In this document: in pieces, positions 13,856 through 20,533 of the stretch
Position numbering within the stretch: position 1 is the first letter of the stretch
Layout of the letters: the number at the start of each line of letters is the position of its first letter
Source: CAYTCZ01 sp964436315
Lineage (GTDB): Bacteria; Actinomycetota; Thermoleophilia; Gaiellales; Gaiellaceae
Length of the DNA: 22,786 bases
Direction of reading: 5' to 3'
Assembly (NCBI GenBank): GCA_964436315.1
Contig: CAYTCZ010000062.1
Coordinates: forward strand, 1-22,786
The notes under the pieces: generated by a model
What the model saw: only the letters and a program-made list of their open reading frames with translations
The model's database searches: none
Told to the model about the DNA's origin: nothing
Translations under genes and position numbers: made by a program

Positions 13856-14700
13856 CGGAACGCGCGCGACACATTCTCGTCGTCGCGAATGAGACGATCG
13901 CGGGACGGAGTCTGATCGCAGCGCTCCGAACGCGGGCTGAAGCGGGTCCGATCCGCGTCACGGTTATCTGCCCACAGAACAAACCCAAGTCGGGATTCGT
14001 GGTGTACGCCGAAGCGTCGTACTCCAGCGCTGAGCGACGGCTGCAACGGACGCTGGATCTTCTCCACGAGGAAGGCATTGCTGCCCGTGGGGCGGTTGTC
14101 GATCCGGATCCGCTCCAGGCGACGAAGGACGGGATCCACGAGTACCGGCCCGACGAGATCATCATCTCGACTCATCCGGAGATTCGTTCGGGCTGGCTAC
14201 GCGGAAACCTGATCGACCGCGTCCGAAAAGCAGCAGGAGACATCCCAGTCGAACACGTCGTCGTCGACCTCGAGGAGGACCGCGAGAAGGCGCATGTCCT
14301 CGTCGTGGCAAACCAGACCGTTGTGGGAGCTCCGCTGTTCGACGCCATCCAGGCGCGCGCTCAGGAGTCTCCGGCCGAATTCACGCTGGTGGCTCCCGCC
14401 GACGAGCCGGGTGTCCAGCGCCGTCTGGATCGGGCGTTGGCTCGCCTCCAGGAACATGGGATCGAGGGCTCCGCACGACTCGGGCACCCGGACCCCTACA
14501 CCGCGATCATGAACAGCCTCCACGACGAGCGCTTTGACGAGATCATCATCTCCACGTTTCCGCAGGCGACCTCCGGCTGGCTACGACGTGATCTGATCGG
14601 CCGCGTGGAAAAGGACGCGGCGGTTCCCGTGCAGCACGTGGTAGTCGCACGCGAAGAGACAGAGATTCTCGACAAGGATCGAGAATCTCTAATCAACTAG
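13852..14700 (+). CDS. two-domain USP-like protein in the oxidase operon
   Basis: This 282-residue soluble protein starts at GTG 13852, sharing GTGA with the coxA stop, so it is translationally coupled to subunit I. It is a tandem repeat of one alpha/beta domain. Repeat 1 (about 6-142) opens HILVVANETIAGRSL and closes PDEIIISTHPEIRSGWLRGN; repeat 2 (about 147-268) opens HVLVVANQTVVGAPL and closes FDEIIISTFPQATSGWLRRD. Each then ends with [IV]PV[EQ]HVVV. The opening strand, the position of the acidic helix and the closing strand fit the universal stress protein fold. The canonical G-x2-G-x9-G-S/T nucleotide motif is absent and IST[HF]P...SGWLR stands in its place. The function is unknown. A role in oxidase assembly, regulation or heme/copper handling is inference from location only. 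Confidence 0.72.
   Translation: MTERARHILVVANETIAGRSLIAALRTRAEAGPIRVTVICPQNKPKSGFVVYAEASYSSAERRLQRTLDLLHEEGIAARGAVVDPDPLQATKDGIHEYRPDEIIISTHPEIRSGWLRGNLIDRVRKAAGDIPVEHVVVDLEEDREKAHVLVVANQTVVGAPLFDAIQARAQESPAEFTLVAPADEPGVQRRLDRALARLQEHGIEGSARLGHPDPYTAIMNSLHDERFDEIIISTFPQATSGWLRRDLIGRVEKDAAVPVQHVVVAREETEILDKDRESLIN
14661..14690. repeat. perfect 12-bp inverted repeat at the 3' end of the USP-like gene
   Basis: AGAGATTCTCGA (14661-14672) and TCGAGAATCTCT (14679-14690) are exact reverse complements around a 6-nt loop, ending 10 bases before the end of the TAG. The stem is relatively AT-rich and no T-tract follows. It could be an mRNA processing or stabilising hairpin between coxA-usp and coxC, or a palindromic operator. 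Confidence 0.65.
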
Positions 14701-14771
14701 AGGATGCTGATGCAGCGCCAAAGAGGTCGTCTTTTGGTCGAGCTTTTGGGTCAAAGGCGGAAAAGGTCGTA

Positions 14772-15404
14772 ATGGCCACCGCCGCGCACGCACACGAGCA
14801 CGGGCACGAGCATCCGCCCGAGGCGAACAGGAGCTCGCGAATCGAGGCTCCGATCGTCGGCATTTACCTCTTCATCGCGTCGGAGGTGATGCTTTTCGGC
14901 TCCTTCTTCACCGCGTACTTCTTCGCCCGGGTCGTTGCCAACGATGGTTCCTGGCCGCCGATCAACCCGGAGACTGGCCATCAGTACGAGCTGCCGGTCT
15001 ACGCCGGTTTGCTGAACACCGTCATCCTCGTCACCTCGAGTTTCACGATCCACTGGGCGGTGCAGTCGCTCAAGCGCGGCAACCGATCGGGGCTCGTCGG
15101 TGGTCTCGCCCTCACACTGATGCTTGGAACGACCTTCCTGTGCGTGCAGGGCTTTGAGTGGGTACGCGTCGGATACGAGCCCTGGACGAACGCCTTTGGT
15201 TCGACGTTCTTCGCCCTGACGGGCCTGCACGGTCTTCACGTCTTCGTCGGCCTTAACGCCTTGCTCTGGGCTCTCATTCGATCGGTACGGGGTCACTACG
15301 GACCGAAACCCGAGGAACACTTCGGGCTCGAGATACCGGCGATCTACTGGCACTTCGTCGATGTCATGTGGATCATCGTGTTCGTGACCGTCTACATCAT
15401 CTGA
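14772..15404 (+). CDS. coxC: cytochrome c oxidase subunit III
   Basis: This 210-residue polytopic membrane subunit stabilises the oxidase and proton uptake. Five transmembrane helices are visible. Family landmarks are IEAPIVGIYLFIASEVMLFG (the conserved Glu lies in SEVM), FFTAYFFARV, the LTGLHGLHVFVG helix and the C-terminal IYWHFVDVMWIIVFVTVYI. The short 5-helix form and the length fit actinobacterial CoxC. The N-terminus is rich in histidine, with five between residues 6 and 14. ATG 14772 has AAAAGG upstream at 14761-14766. It lies 71 bases after the two-domain USP-like gene, separated from it by a strong inverted repeat. Confidence 0.95.
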   Translation: MATAAHAHEHGHEHPPEANRSSRIEAPIVGIYLFIASEVMLFGSFFTAYFFARVVANDGSWPPINPETGHQYELPVYAGLLNTVILVTSSFTIHWAVQSLKRGNRSGLVGGLALTLMLGTTFLCVQGFEWVRVGYEPWTNAFGSTFFALTGLHGLHVFVGLNALLWALIRSVRGHYGPKPEEHFGLEIPAIYWHFVDVMWIIVFVTVYII

Positions 15405-15519
15405 GCGCTTCCCCTCGACGGTTCGGCCGGGCCTCGTCCCGCCATTGCGTCTACGAGCTATAAATGAGGAACGTCACGATGTTGCGTGTACTAACAGAAG
15501 GCTCGAAGCGAGCAGTCTC

Positions 15520-16179
15520 ATGAAAAACCCCTTTCGTACCGAGCAGGAGGCCTTCAGCTTCGTCCTTGTTTCCGTCGTTCTCTTCGGTGCGATCGCCATC
15601 GCGGCGATTTTCGGCGGCGGAATCGCCGCGCTCGGCGTTTTCCTCGGGCTTCTCCTGGGCGGCTGGGCTGTCTACTACGTTCGTAAGGAACCCGAGGAGC
15701 CCGAGCCCGCCGTGTGGGAGCGCCGACCGCATGCCGGTCCACGACGCGTGCTCGTCATTGCGAACGAGACGGTCGCCGGCAGGTCACTTCAAGGCGAAAT
15801 CCGCCATCGAGCCGGCAGAGATCGGGCCGAGGTCATTGTCGTGTGTCCCGCTCTCAACACCAGGATCCGCCACTGGACGTCCGACGACGACGCAGCCCGC
15901 GAGGAAGCGCAGGAGCGACTCGATGCTTCGCTCGGCGCACTGGCGGAGACCGGCGTTCGGGCGACGGGCCAAATCGGCGACAGCGACCCGCTCCAAGCAC
16001 TCGAGGACGGACTTCGGAACTACAAACCTGACGAGGTCATCATCTCGACTCATCCACCCGGGAGATCGAACTGGCTCGAGCGCGATCTCGTCGAAACTGC
16101 CCGTGACCGCTTCGACGTCCCGATTTCACACGTCGTCGTCGACTTGGAGCAGGAAGCTCTGAGGCAGACGACTCCGTAG
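15520..16179 (+). CDS. two-helix membrane anchor fused to a USP-like domain
   Basis: This 219-residue protein has two hydrophobic helices (about 11-31 and 33-53) joined by a glycine turn. A charged, proline-rich linker (YVRKEPEEPEPAVWERRP) leads to one cytoplasmic USP-like domain (about 75-212). That domain opens RVLVIANETVAGRSL and closes PDEVIISTHPPGRSNWLERD then VPISHVVVDLE, nearly the same signature as both repeats of the gene at 13852. The anchor has the size and position of a small subunit IV found after coxC in other actinobacterial oxidase operons, which is suggestive only. I chose ATG 15520 because it begins the anchor. A TTG at 15445 is in frame, and there is no strong Shine-Dalgarno. 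A 5-bp hairpin (15501-15513) sits just upstream. Confidence 0.74.
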   Translation: MKNPFRTEQEAFSFVLVSVVLFGAIAIAAIFGGGIAALGVFLGLLLGGWAVYYVRKEPEEPEPAVWERRPHAGPRRVLVIANETVAGRSLQGEIRHRAGRDRAEVIVVCPALNTRIRHWTSDDDAAREEAQERLDASLGALAETGVRATGQIGDSDPLQALEDGLRNYKPDEVIISTHPPGRSNWLERDLVETARDRFDVPISHVVVDLEQEALRQTTP

Positions 16180-16216
16180 ACCTACGGCTGGGGTCAGGTC
16201 TGCACTGTTGCACACA

Positions 16217-16316
16217 NNNNNNNNNNNNNNNNNNNNNNNNNNNNNNNNNNNNNNNNNNNNNNNNNNNNNNNNNNNNNNNNNNNNNNNNNNNNNNNNNNNN
16301 NNNNNNNNNNNNNNNN
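16217..16316. other. assembly gap (100 N)
   Basis: There are exactly 100 N between the convergent USP-anchor and cytochrome c genes. The left flank, 16189-16216, starts TGGGGTCAGGTCTGCACTG and resembles the edges of dispersed repeats seen beside scaffold breaks in other draft genomes, which may be why assembly stopped here (inference). The right flank cuts the cytochrome c gene after two bases of its last visible codon. Confidence 0.97.
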
Positions 16317-17008
16317 TATTGGCCGGCGACGGAGGAGACGTATTCGGAAACGATGTCGATCTGTTCGGCGGTGAGCTGGTCGGCGAAGGCGGGCATGGGG
16401 CCGGCGCCGTTCGTCACGCGGTCGACCGCGAGATCGAACGAAGGCCGCGTTTCGTCGAGACTCGGCCCAATCGTTCCGTTCGTCCCGGCGTCTGCCAGGA
16501 TGTGACAGCTGCCGCAACCGGCAGTGACGAAGATCTCCATGCCGTCGGTGAGCTCAGCGAGGCCCGGGCCGGTGCAGCCGGAGACTTCTCCTTCTTCAAT
16601 GCCGGCCTGTCGCAGACCTGCGCACGCGGCAACGTACGCCGCGACGTCGTTTGCGTCCTGGCCCGTGTAGATGTCGGCCGGCATCGCGCTGCCTTCTCGC
16701 GGAACGTCGATCTGGCGCAGGGCGACGGAAAAAAACGTGCTGTCCTCGAAGCCCTCAGCCCGGGACTGAGCGAACGCATCGTCCATGTTCGGCCCGATGG
16801 TTCCGGTCGTTCCCGCGTCCTCCATTATGTGACAGCTGCCGCAGCCCTGGATGAAGAGCTCCTTGCCTCGCGCGATGTCTGCACTCGCCTGGATGTTCGG
16901 TATCTCCTCTCCACTCGAGAGCTCGTTCTCGCCGCCGCAGGCGGCAACGAGCAAGGCTACGAACGCCAGGGCTCCGACAAGACGCAACGCAGTTCTTGGA
17001 TCGCTCAC
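16317..17008 (-). CDS. diheme cytochrome c lipoprotein, 3' end at gap
   Basis: The protein starts at GTG 17008. A lipoprotein signal (hydrophobic 8-23, lipobox LVAAC, Cys24) should anchor it to the outer face of the cytoplasmic membrane. Two similar class I heme domains follow. Domain 1 has C56-G-S-C59-H60 and a probable axial Met109; domain 2 has C165-G-S-C168-H169 and Met205. The heme segments are near repeats (GCGSCHIMEDAGTTGTIGP and GCGSCHILADAGTNGTIGP). 230 residues are visible. The last two bases before the gap read TA after ...SVAGQ, so a TAA or TAG stop there is likely and the protein is probably almost complete. It could donate electrons to CuA of the nearby oxidase (inference). The upstream same-strand TPR gene is 59 bases away. 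Confidence 0.9.
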
Positions 17009-17067
17009 AGGCCGGCGTACCTTATCGGGAGCGGGTGTCGGGTTGCGCGGTTGACGGGGAGGCGAGC

Positions 17068-17883
17068 TTAGCCTCCGTCACCTGCCTCGTCGTCCGAGGC
17101 TCCACCGGCGTCGTCTGCAGCTCCGAGGTCTGTCGCCACGGCCGTCCTGAGCTCCTCGAGTTGGCCCTCGACGATCGGTGCGTTCGCATCGTCCGGTGAG
17201 AGAGCCAGGAACGTTTCGTACGCCACGATTGCGCCTTCGAGATCGCCCGCGAGCTGCGAGGCCTGACCGAGTTGGATGAAGTGCTGCGGGTTATCGGCCT
17301 CGAGCTCCGTCAGTTGCACATAGACCTCGGCAGCCTTCGCGTACTCTTCTTGAGCTGCGATGATCGCGGCGCTCAGCGCTTCCGTGGCTTCGGCCGCGAT
17401 TGCATCGGTAATCGGGTCGGATCCAAGCGCATCGCCGAGTTCTCCCTGAGGACCGAAGTCGACGCCGAACAGATCGTCCCCCGCCTGGACCTGGACAGCT
17501 GCAGCCTGATTCTGAAGGTCGTTTGCGCTCACGGTATAGAGAGTCCCGAGTTGAATGAGGGCGTCTACGTCGTTGGGTACCAATTCGATATACCGCGTAT
17601 AGGCGACGATTGCTTCCTGCGTCTGGTTCTCGGCGATGAGCGCTCGCGCCAGCTCGAGCTGAGCCTCAGCGTTGTTCGGGTCTTCGGCAAGGACGGCACG
17701 CGCCGACTCAACTTCAGGCTGGTCGGTATCTCCGCTCGTGCCGAAGATGTCGCCGATCACGTCGCCGATGCCTCCTCCCTGCACGCCCGTGCCAACGCCG
17801 AAAAACAGGAACCCGCCAGCGAACACGAGCGCAAGCAGCAGGAAGACCCACTTCGCCCGGCGGCGAAGCTTGGGGAAGAACAT
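17068..17883 (-). CDS. TPR-repeat protein with N-terminal membrane anchor
   Basis: This 271-residue protein starts MFFPKLRRRAKWVF, has one transmembrane helix at about 12-32, a glycine-rich linker, and then tetratricopeptide-type helices. Examples are PNNAEAQLELARALIAENQ, AIVAYTRYIELVPNDVDAL, AEVYVQLTELEADNPQHFI and AIVAYETFLALSPDDANAP. The C-terminus is acidic and low-complexity. I chose ATG 17883, which overlaps the amidohydrolase stop as TGATG; a longer in-frame start at 17985 would add 34 basic, low-complexity residues lying wholly within that gene. TPR proteins scaffold protein complexes, often for envelope or cytochrome assembly. With a cytochrome c gene next downstream, a CcmH/NrfG-like assembly role is possible but not shown. 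Confidence 0.82.
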   Translation of the reverse strand: MFFPKLRRRAKWVFLLLALVFAGGFLFFGVGTGVQGGGIGDVIGDIFGTSGDTDQPEVESARAVLAEDPNNAEAQLELARALIAENQTQEAIVAYTRYIELVPNDVDALIQLGTLYTVSANDLQNQAAAVQVQAGDDLFGVDFGPQGELGDALGSDPITDAIAAEATEALSAAIIAAQEEYAKAAEVYVQLTELEADNPQHFIQLGQASQLAGDLEGAIVAYETFLALSPDDANAPIVEGQLEELRTAVATDLGAADDAGGASDDEAGDGG

Positions 17884-19205
17884 CAGGTCTTCTGCGCTAC
17901 TTGCTGCTGATCGACTTGGCGCGGTGCTCTTTGGCTTAGCATGAGCTCGCGAGCTCTTGCCGCTTCGCGACGAAGTTCGTGCCACTCAAACCCTCCTCTC
18001 ACATAGCACTCGTTGCCATCAACAAGGGTCCTGAGGACTCGGGACGACGAGCCAGCGTACACCAGCGCGACGATCGGGTCCTCGAGCGGCTGAAACGCCG
18101 AGTCGGCGAGCGAGATGACGGCCAGATCGGCTCTCTTTCCGGGCACGAGCGACCCGACTTCCTGCTCGAGTCCGAGTAGACACGCTCCCCCCAGGGTAGC
18201 GAGTTCCAGAACCTCACCAGGGGACAGCGCATCGGGTCGACCGGCCAGCGCGCGCGCCGAATAGAGAGCCGCGCGCATCTCCTCGAACATGTCGAACGAG
18301 GGCGCTGACGCTGGGCTGTCGGTGCCGAGACCAATTCGGATTCCGGCCCCACGAAAGGCTGTCAGCGGAGCGATTCCGCATCCCAGCACCGCGTTTGACC
18401 GGGGACAGTGGACGACGCCAACCTCGTTTTGCGCGAGAAGGTCGATCTCCTCCGAATCGACCTTCACACAGTGCGCAGCAATGAGGTCACGATCCAGGAG
18501 TCCTTCGTTCGCCAGATGGCGAACCGATGTCGTTCCCGCGGGCGAAACAATGCTCACCTCATTGATCGGCCCGGTACCGTCGAGCAGATATGCGAGCTCA
18601 TCATCAGACTCAGCGACGTGCGTGATGACTGGCCGCGCGAACTCGGCTGCCGCTCGATAGACGTCCGGGGCCGTGGAGTAGGGGGCATGCGGGGAGCTCG
18701 CGATCTGGACGCGATCGGACACCGAGCTCTCGACCTTCGCGGCCGTCTCGCGAAGTTGCCCAGCGGCAGCGTCAGGATCCGAGCCGAAGACCTCGAGTCC
18801 GACGATTCCGCGGAGACCGAGCTCAGCACAGGCCGGTGCGGCTGCGCCGCTGAAACTGGCATCGGCGACAGTCGTGATCCCCGAGGCCAGGCACTGTGCA
18901 GCGCCGAGGCGTGCGATAGCGACGTACTCGGGCCAGTCGATCCGGAGTTTTCTCTCGATGTGAAGTGCGATCCACGGGCCGAACGTCATCCCGTCGCCGA
19001 AGCCTCCGTAGACGGCGTATTCGAGATGGGAGTGAGCGTTGACGAAGCCTGGAGTGATGACCGCCCCGTCGAAGTGGATGCGTTCTCCCTCAAGTTCCAT
19101 CGCCGGGCCGACGGCCTCAATCCGACCGTCGTCGATCGCGATCCCACCTTCGGCGATGGGGTCGCCTTCGACCGGGACGACCCAGTCGGCCGAGCAAACG
19201 CGCAT
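17883..19205 (-). CDS. metal-dependent amidohydrolase, Atz/Trz-deaminase type
   Basis: This 440-residue cytoplasmic enzyme of the amidohydrolase superfamily has full mononuclear metal-site motifs: H58-S-H60 (NAHSHLE), H196 with E199 (HVAESDDE), H245 (AAHC) and D296 (GTDSPAS). A C-terminal KRADLAVISL segment returns to the composite beta domain. The length and the GIGLGTDS-like region fit the chlorohydrolase/deaminase branch, which includes S-adenosylhomocysteine/methylthioadenosine deaminase and aminodeoxyfutalosine deaminase. NAHSHLEY recalls the latter (menaquinone futalosine route), but no other mqn gene is here, so the substrate stays open. ATG 19205 is 6 bases after the tatC stop, and its own stop overlaps the TPR gene start, so it looks operonic. 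Confidence 0.85.
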   Translation of the reverse strand: MRVCSADWVVPVEGDPIAEGGIAIDDGRIEAVGPAMELEGERIHFDGAVITPGFVNAHSHLEYAVYGGFGDGMTFGPWIALHIERKLRIDWPEYVAIARLGAAQCLASGITTVADASFSGAAAPACAELGLRGIVGLEVFGSDPDAAAGQLRETAAKVESSVSDRVQIASSPHAPYSTAPDVYRAAAEFARPVITHVAESDDELAYLLDGTGPINEVSIVSPAGTTSVRHLANEGLLDRDLIAAHCVKVDSEEIDLLAQNEVGVVHCPRSNAVLGCGIAPLTAFRGAGIRIGLGTDSPASAPSFDMFEEMRAALYSARALAGRPDALSPGEVLELATLGGACLLGLEQEVGSLVPGKRADLAVISLADSAFQPLEDPIVALVYAGSSSRVLRTLVDGNECYVRGGFEWHELRREAARARELMLSQRAPRQVDQQQVAQKT

Positions 19206-19211
19206 CTATGA

Positions 19212-20015
19212 CTAGGACGAGTCCGCGCCCGCCGCGGGCTCAGGCTCTTCCTTGAACTGGTCGGCCCATCTGCTGCCCTCGGCTCTCCAGCGTTTCTCGA
19301 AGTAGACCGCTGCCCAGATCGATCCCTCGAAGAGAACGAGGAGCGGAATCGTCTGGATGATCGTCGTCACCGGGTCGATGCCGGGCAGAGCGACGGAGAT
19401 CGCAACGAGTACCACGATGCCGATGCGGCGGTTCTTACGCAGCTGGTCTGAGTTGATCACGCCGAGCCGAACGAGTCCGAGCAGGAAGATCGGAATGAGA
19501 AACAGAAAGCCGACGCCGAGGATCGTGAACGCGGCGAAGTGATAGTAATCACGGGCTCTGACCTCGATCATGTAGAGCTCGTCGTCGAAGCCGAGCAAGA
19601 ACGGGACCGCCGCCGGCAGGACGATGAAGTAGGCGAAGGCCATGCCGGCCGCGAGCAGGCCGGTGGCGACGATCATCAGCCGGGCAATCGTCTTCTGCGA
19701 GCCATGCTCCATCGCCGGAGCGAGGAATGCCCAGATCTGGTAGATGAGAATCGGCAGCGTGATCGCAATCGCCGCATAGAACGACACCGTCAGCGAGGTC
19801 ATGAACGGCTCGGCCACGGTCAGCGTCAGCGGCTCTCTGCCCTCTGGAAGCGGTCGGTTGAGCCAGCCGATGATGACCGAGCGAAAGCCGTAACAGACGC
19901 CAAAGGCCACCGCGAGTGCGGCAAGCGAGATGATCAGGCGTTGCCTGAGCTCATCGAGGTGCTCGACGAGCGTGACCTTGTCGCCGTGCTCGAGGCGACG
20001 CGGCAGGCGAGCCAT
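19212..20015 (-). CDS. tatC: Sec-independent protein translocase TatC
   Basis: This 267-residue protein with six transmembrane helices is the twin-arginine signal receptor of the Tat translocon. Landmarks are TLVEHLDELRQRLIIS at the cytoplasmic N-terminus, YQIWAFLAPAM after helix 2, the helix 3 region MAFAYFIVLPAAVPFLLGF, and VRARDYYHFAAFTILGVGF, with the usual polar, proline-containing helix 5-6 region (ALPGIDPVTTI). The residue aligning by eye with E. coli Glu103 is Ser106 here. ATG 20015 follows a strong AGGAGG site that overlaps the tatA stop, so tatA and tatC are coupled (9 bases apart). The C-terminus is an acidic tail. Confidence 0.95.
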   Translation of the reverse strand: MARLPRRLEHGDKVTLVEHLDELRQRLIISLAALAVAFGVCYGFRSVIIGWLNRPLPEGREPLTLTVAEPFMTSLTVSFYAAIAITLPILIYQIWAFLAPAMEHGSQKTIARLMIVATGLLAAGMAFAYFIVLPAAVPFLLGFDDELYMIEVRARDYYHFAAFTILGVGFLFLIPIFLLGLVRLGVINSDQLRKNRRIGIVVLVAISVALPGIDPVTTIIQTIPLLVLFEGSIWAAVYFEKRWRAEGSRWADQFKEEPEPAAGADSS

Positions 20016-20024
20016 CGAGACCTC

Positions 20025-20426
20025 CTAGCTTGAGACGCGCTCGGTTTCGCCTTCAGCTTCGGCCGACGTCTGCTCGCTCTCGGGCTCGATCACCGCTTCG
20101 GCCGGTGCTTCGGGAGCGGGCTCGGTGACGACCGCAGCCTCAGTCTGCGTGGTTTTGGGCTGCGCCGGGGTTGGCTCGGCAGTCGCTGTCGCCGTGGCGG
20201 CCTCGACCTCACCGGTCAGCTCTGCCTCGTCCGTCAGCTCCGCGTCTTCGATGTCCTCATCGTCGAACTCTGCGTCACCTGAGACGCTGTCCTTGAACTC
20301 GCGCATTCCGCGACCGAGCGATCGGCCCATCTCCGGGAGTCGCTTTGGTCCGAAGACGACAAGCAGAACCAGGAGGAGGAGAAGAATCTCCCAGACGCCC
20401 ACGCTTTGAAATAGGGCGATTGGCAT
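20025..20426 (-). CDS. tatA: Sec-independent protein translocase TatA/TatB type
   Basis: This 133-residue protein has a single N-terminal transmembrane helix (GVWEILLLLLVLLVVF). The TatA/B hinge FGPKRLPEMGRSLGRGMREFK forms the amphipathic helix. It oligomerises with TatC to form the pore for folded twin-arginine substrates. The C-terminal ~85 residues are acidic and rich in Ala, Glu and Thr, longer than in many TatA proteins, and are likely disordered. ATG 20426 is first in a minus-strand run tatA, tatC, amidohydrolase, TPR protein, cytochrome c. The TatA/TatB distinction cannot be settled from sequence alone; as the only copy here I call it TatA. The sufR gene on the same strand ends 107 bases upstream. 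Confidence 0.93.
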   Translation of the reverse strand: MPIALFQSVGVWEILLLLLVLLVVFGPKRLPEMGRSLGRGMREFKDSVSGDAEFDDEDIEDAELTDEAELTGEVEAATATATAEPTPAQPKTTQTEAAVVTEPAPEAPAEAVIEPESEQTSAEAEGETERVSS

Positions 20427-20533
20427 TAGGTCTCCGAGGATAGCACCCGTTTACCTTCGGTGTGCCACGTCGCTTCCCTGGTCGGGCGGGCCCCTGCGCG
20501 GCAAGAGCCCCACTCCGAGCGGTGGTTCGCGGC

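Noticed and set aside
16040..16316. Extension of the cytochrome c frame through the second gap
   Set aside because: The part left of the gap is antisense to the USP-like gene, and the frame across 100 N is meaningless. TA before the gap suggests a stop.
17884..17985. 34-residue N-terminal extension of the TPR protein
   Set aside because: It is basic low-complexity sequence lying wholly in the amidohydrolase gene. ATG 17883 overlaps that gene's stop and begins the membrane anchor properly.
20427..20533. Possible tRNA between tatA and sufR
   Set aside because: No cloverleaf or GGTTCRA T-loop could be drawn on either strand. No clear terminator was seen either.
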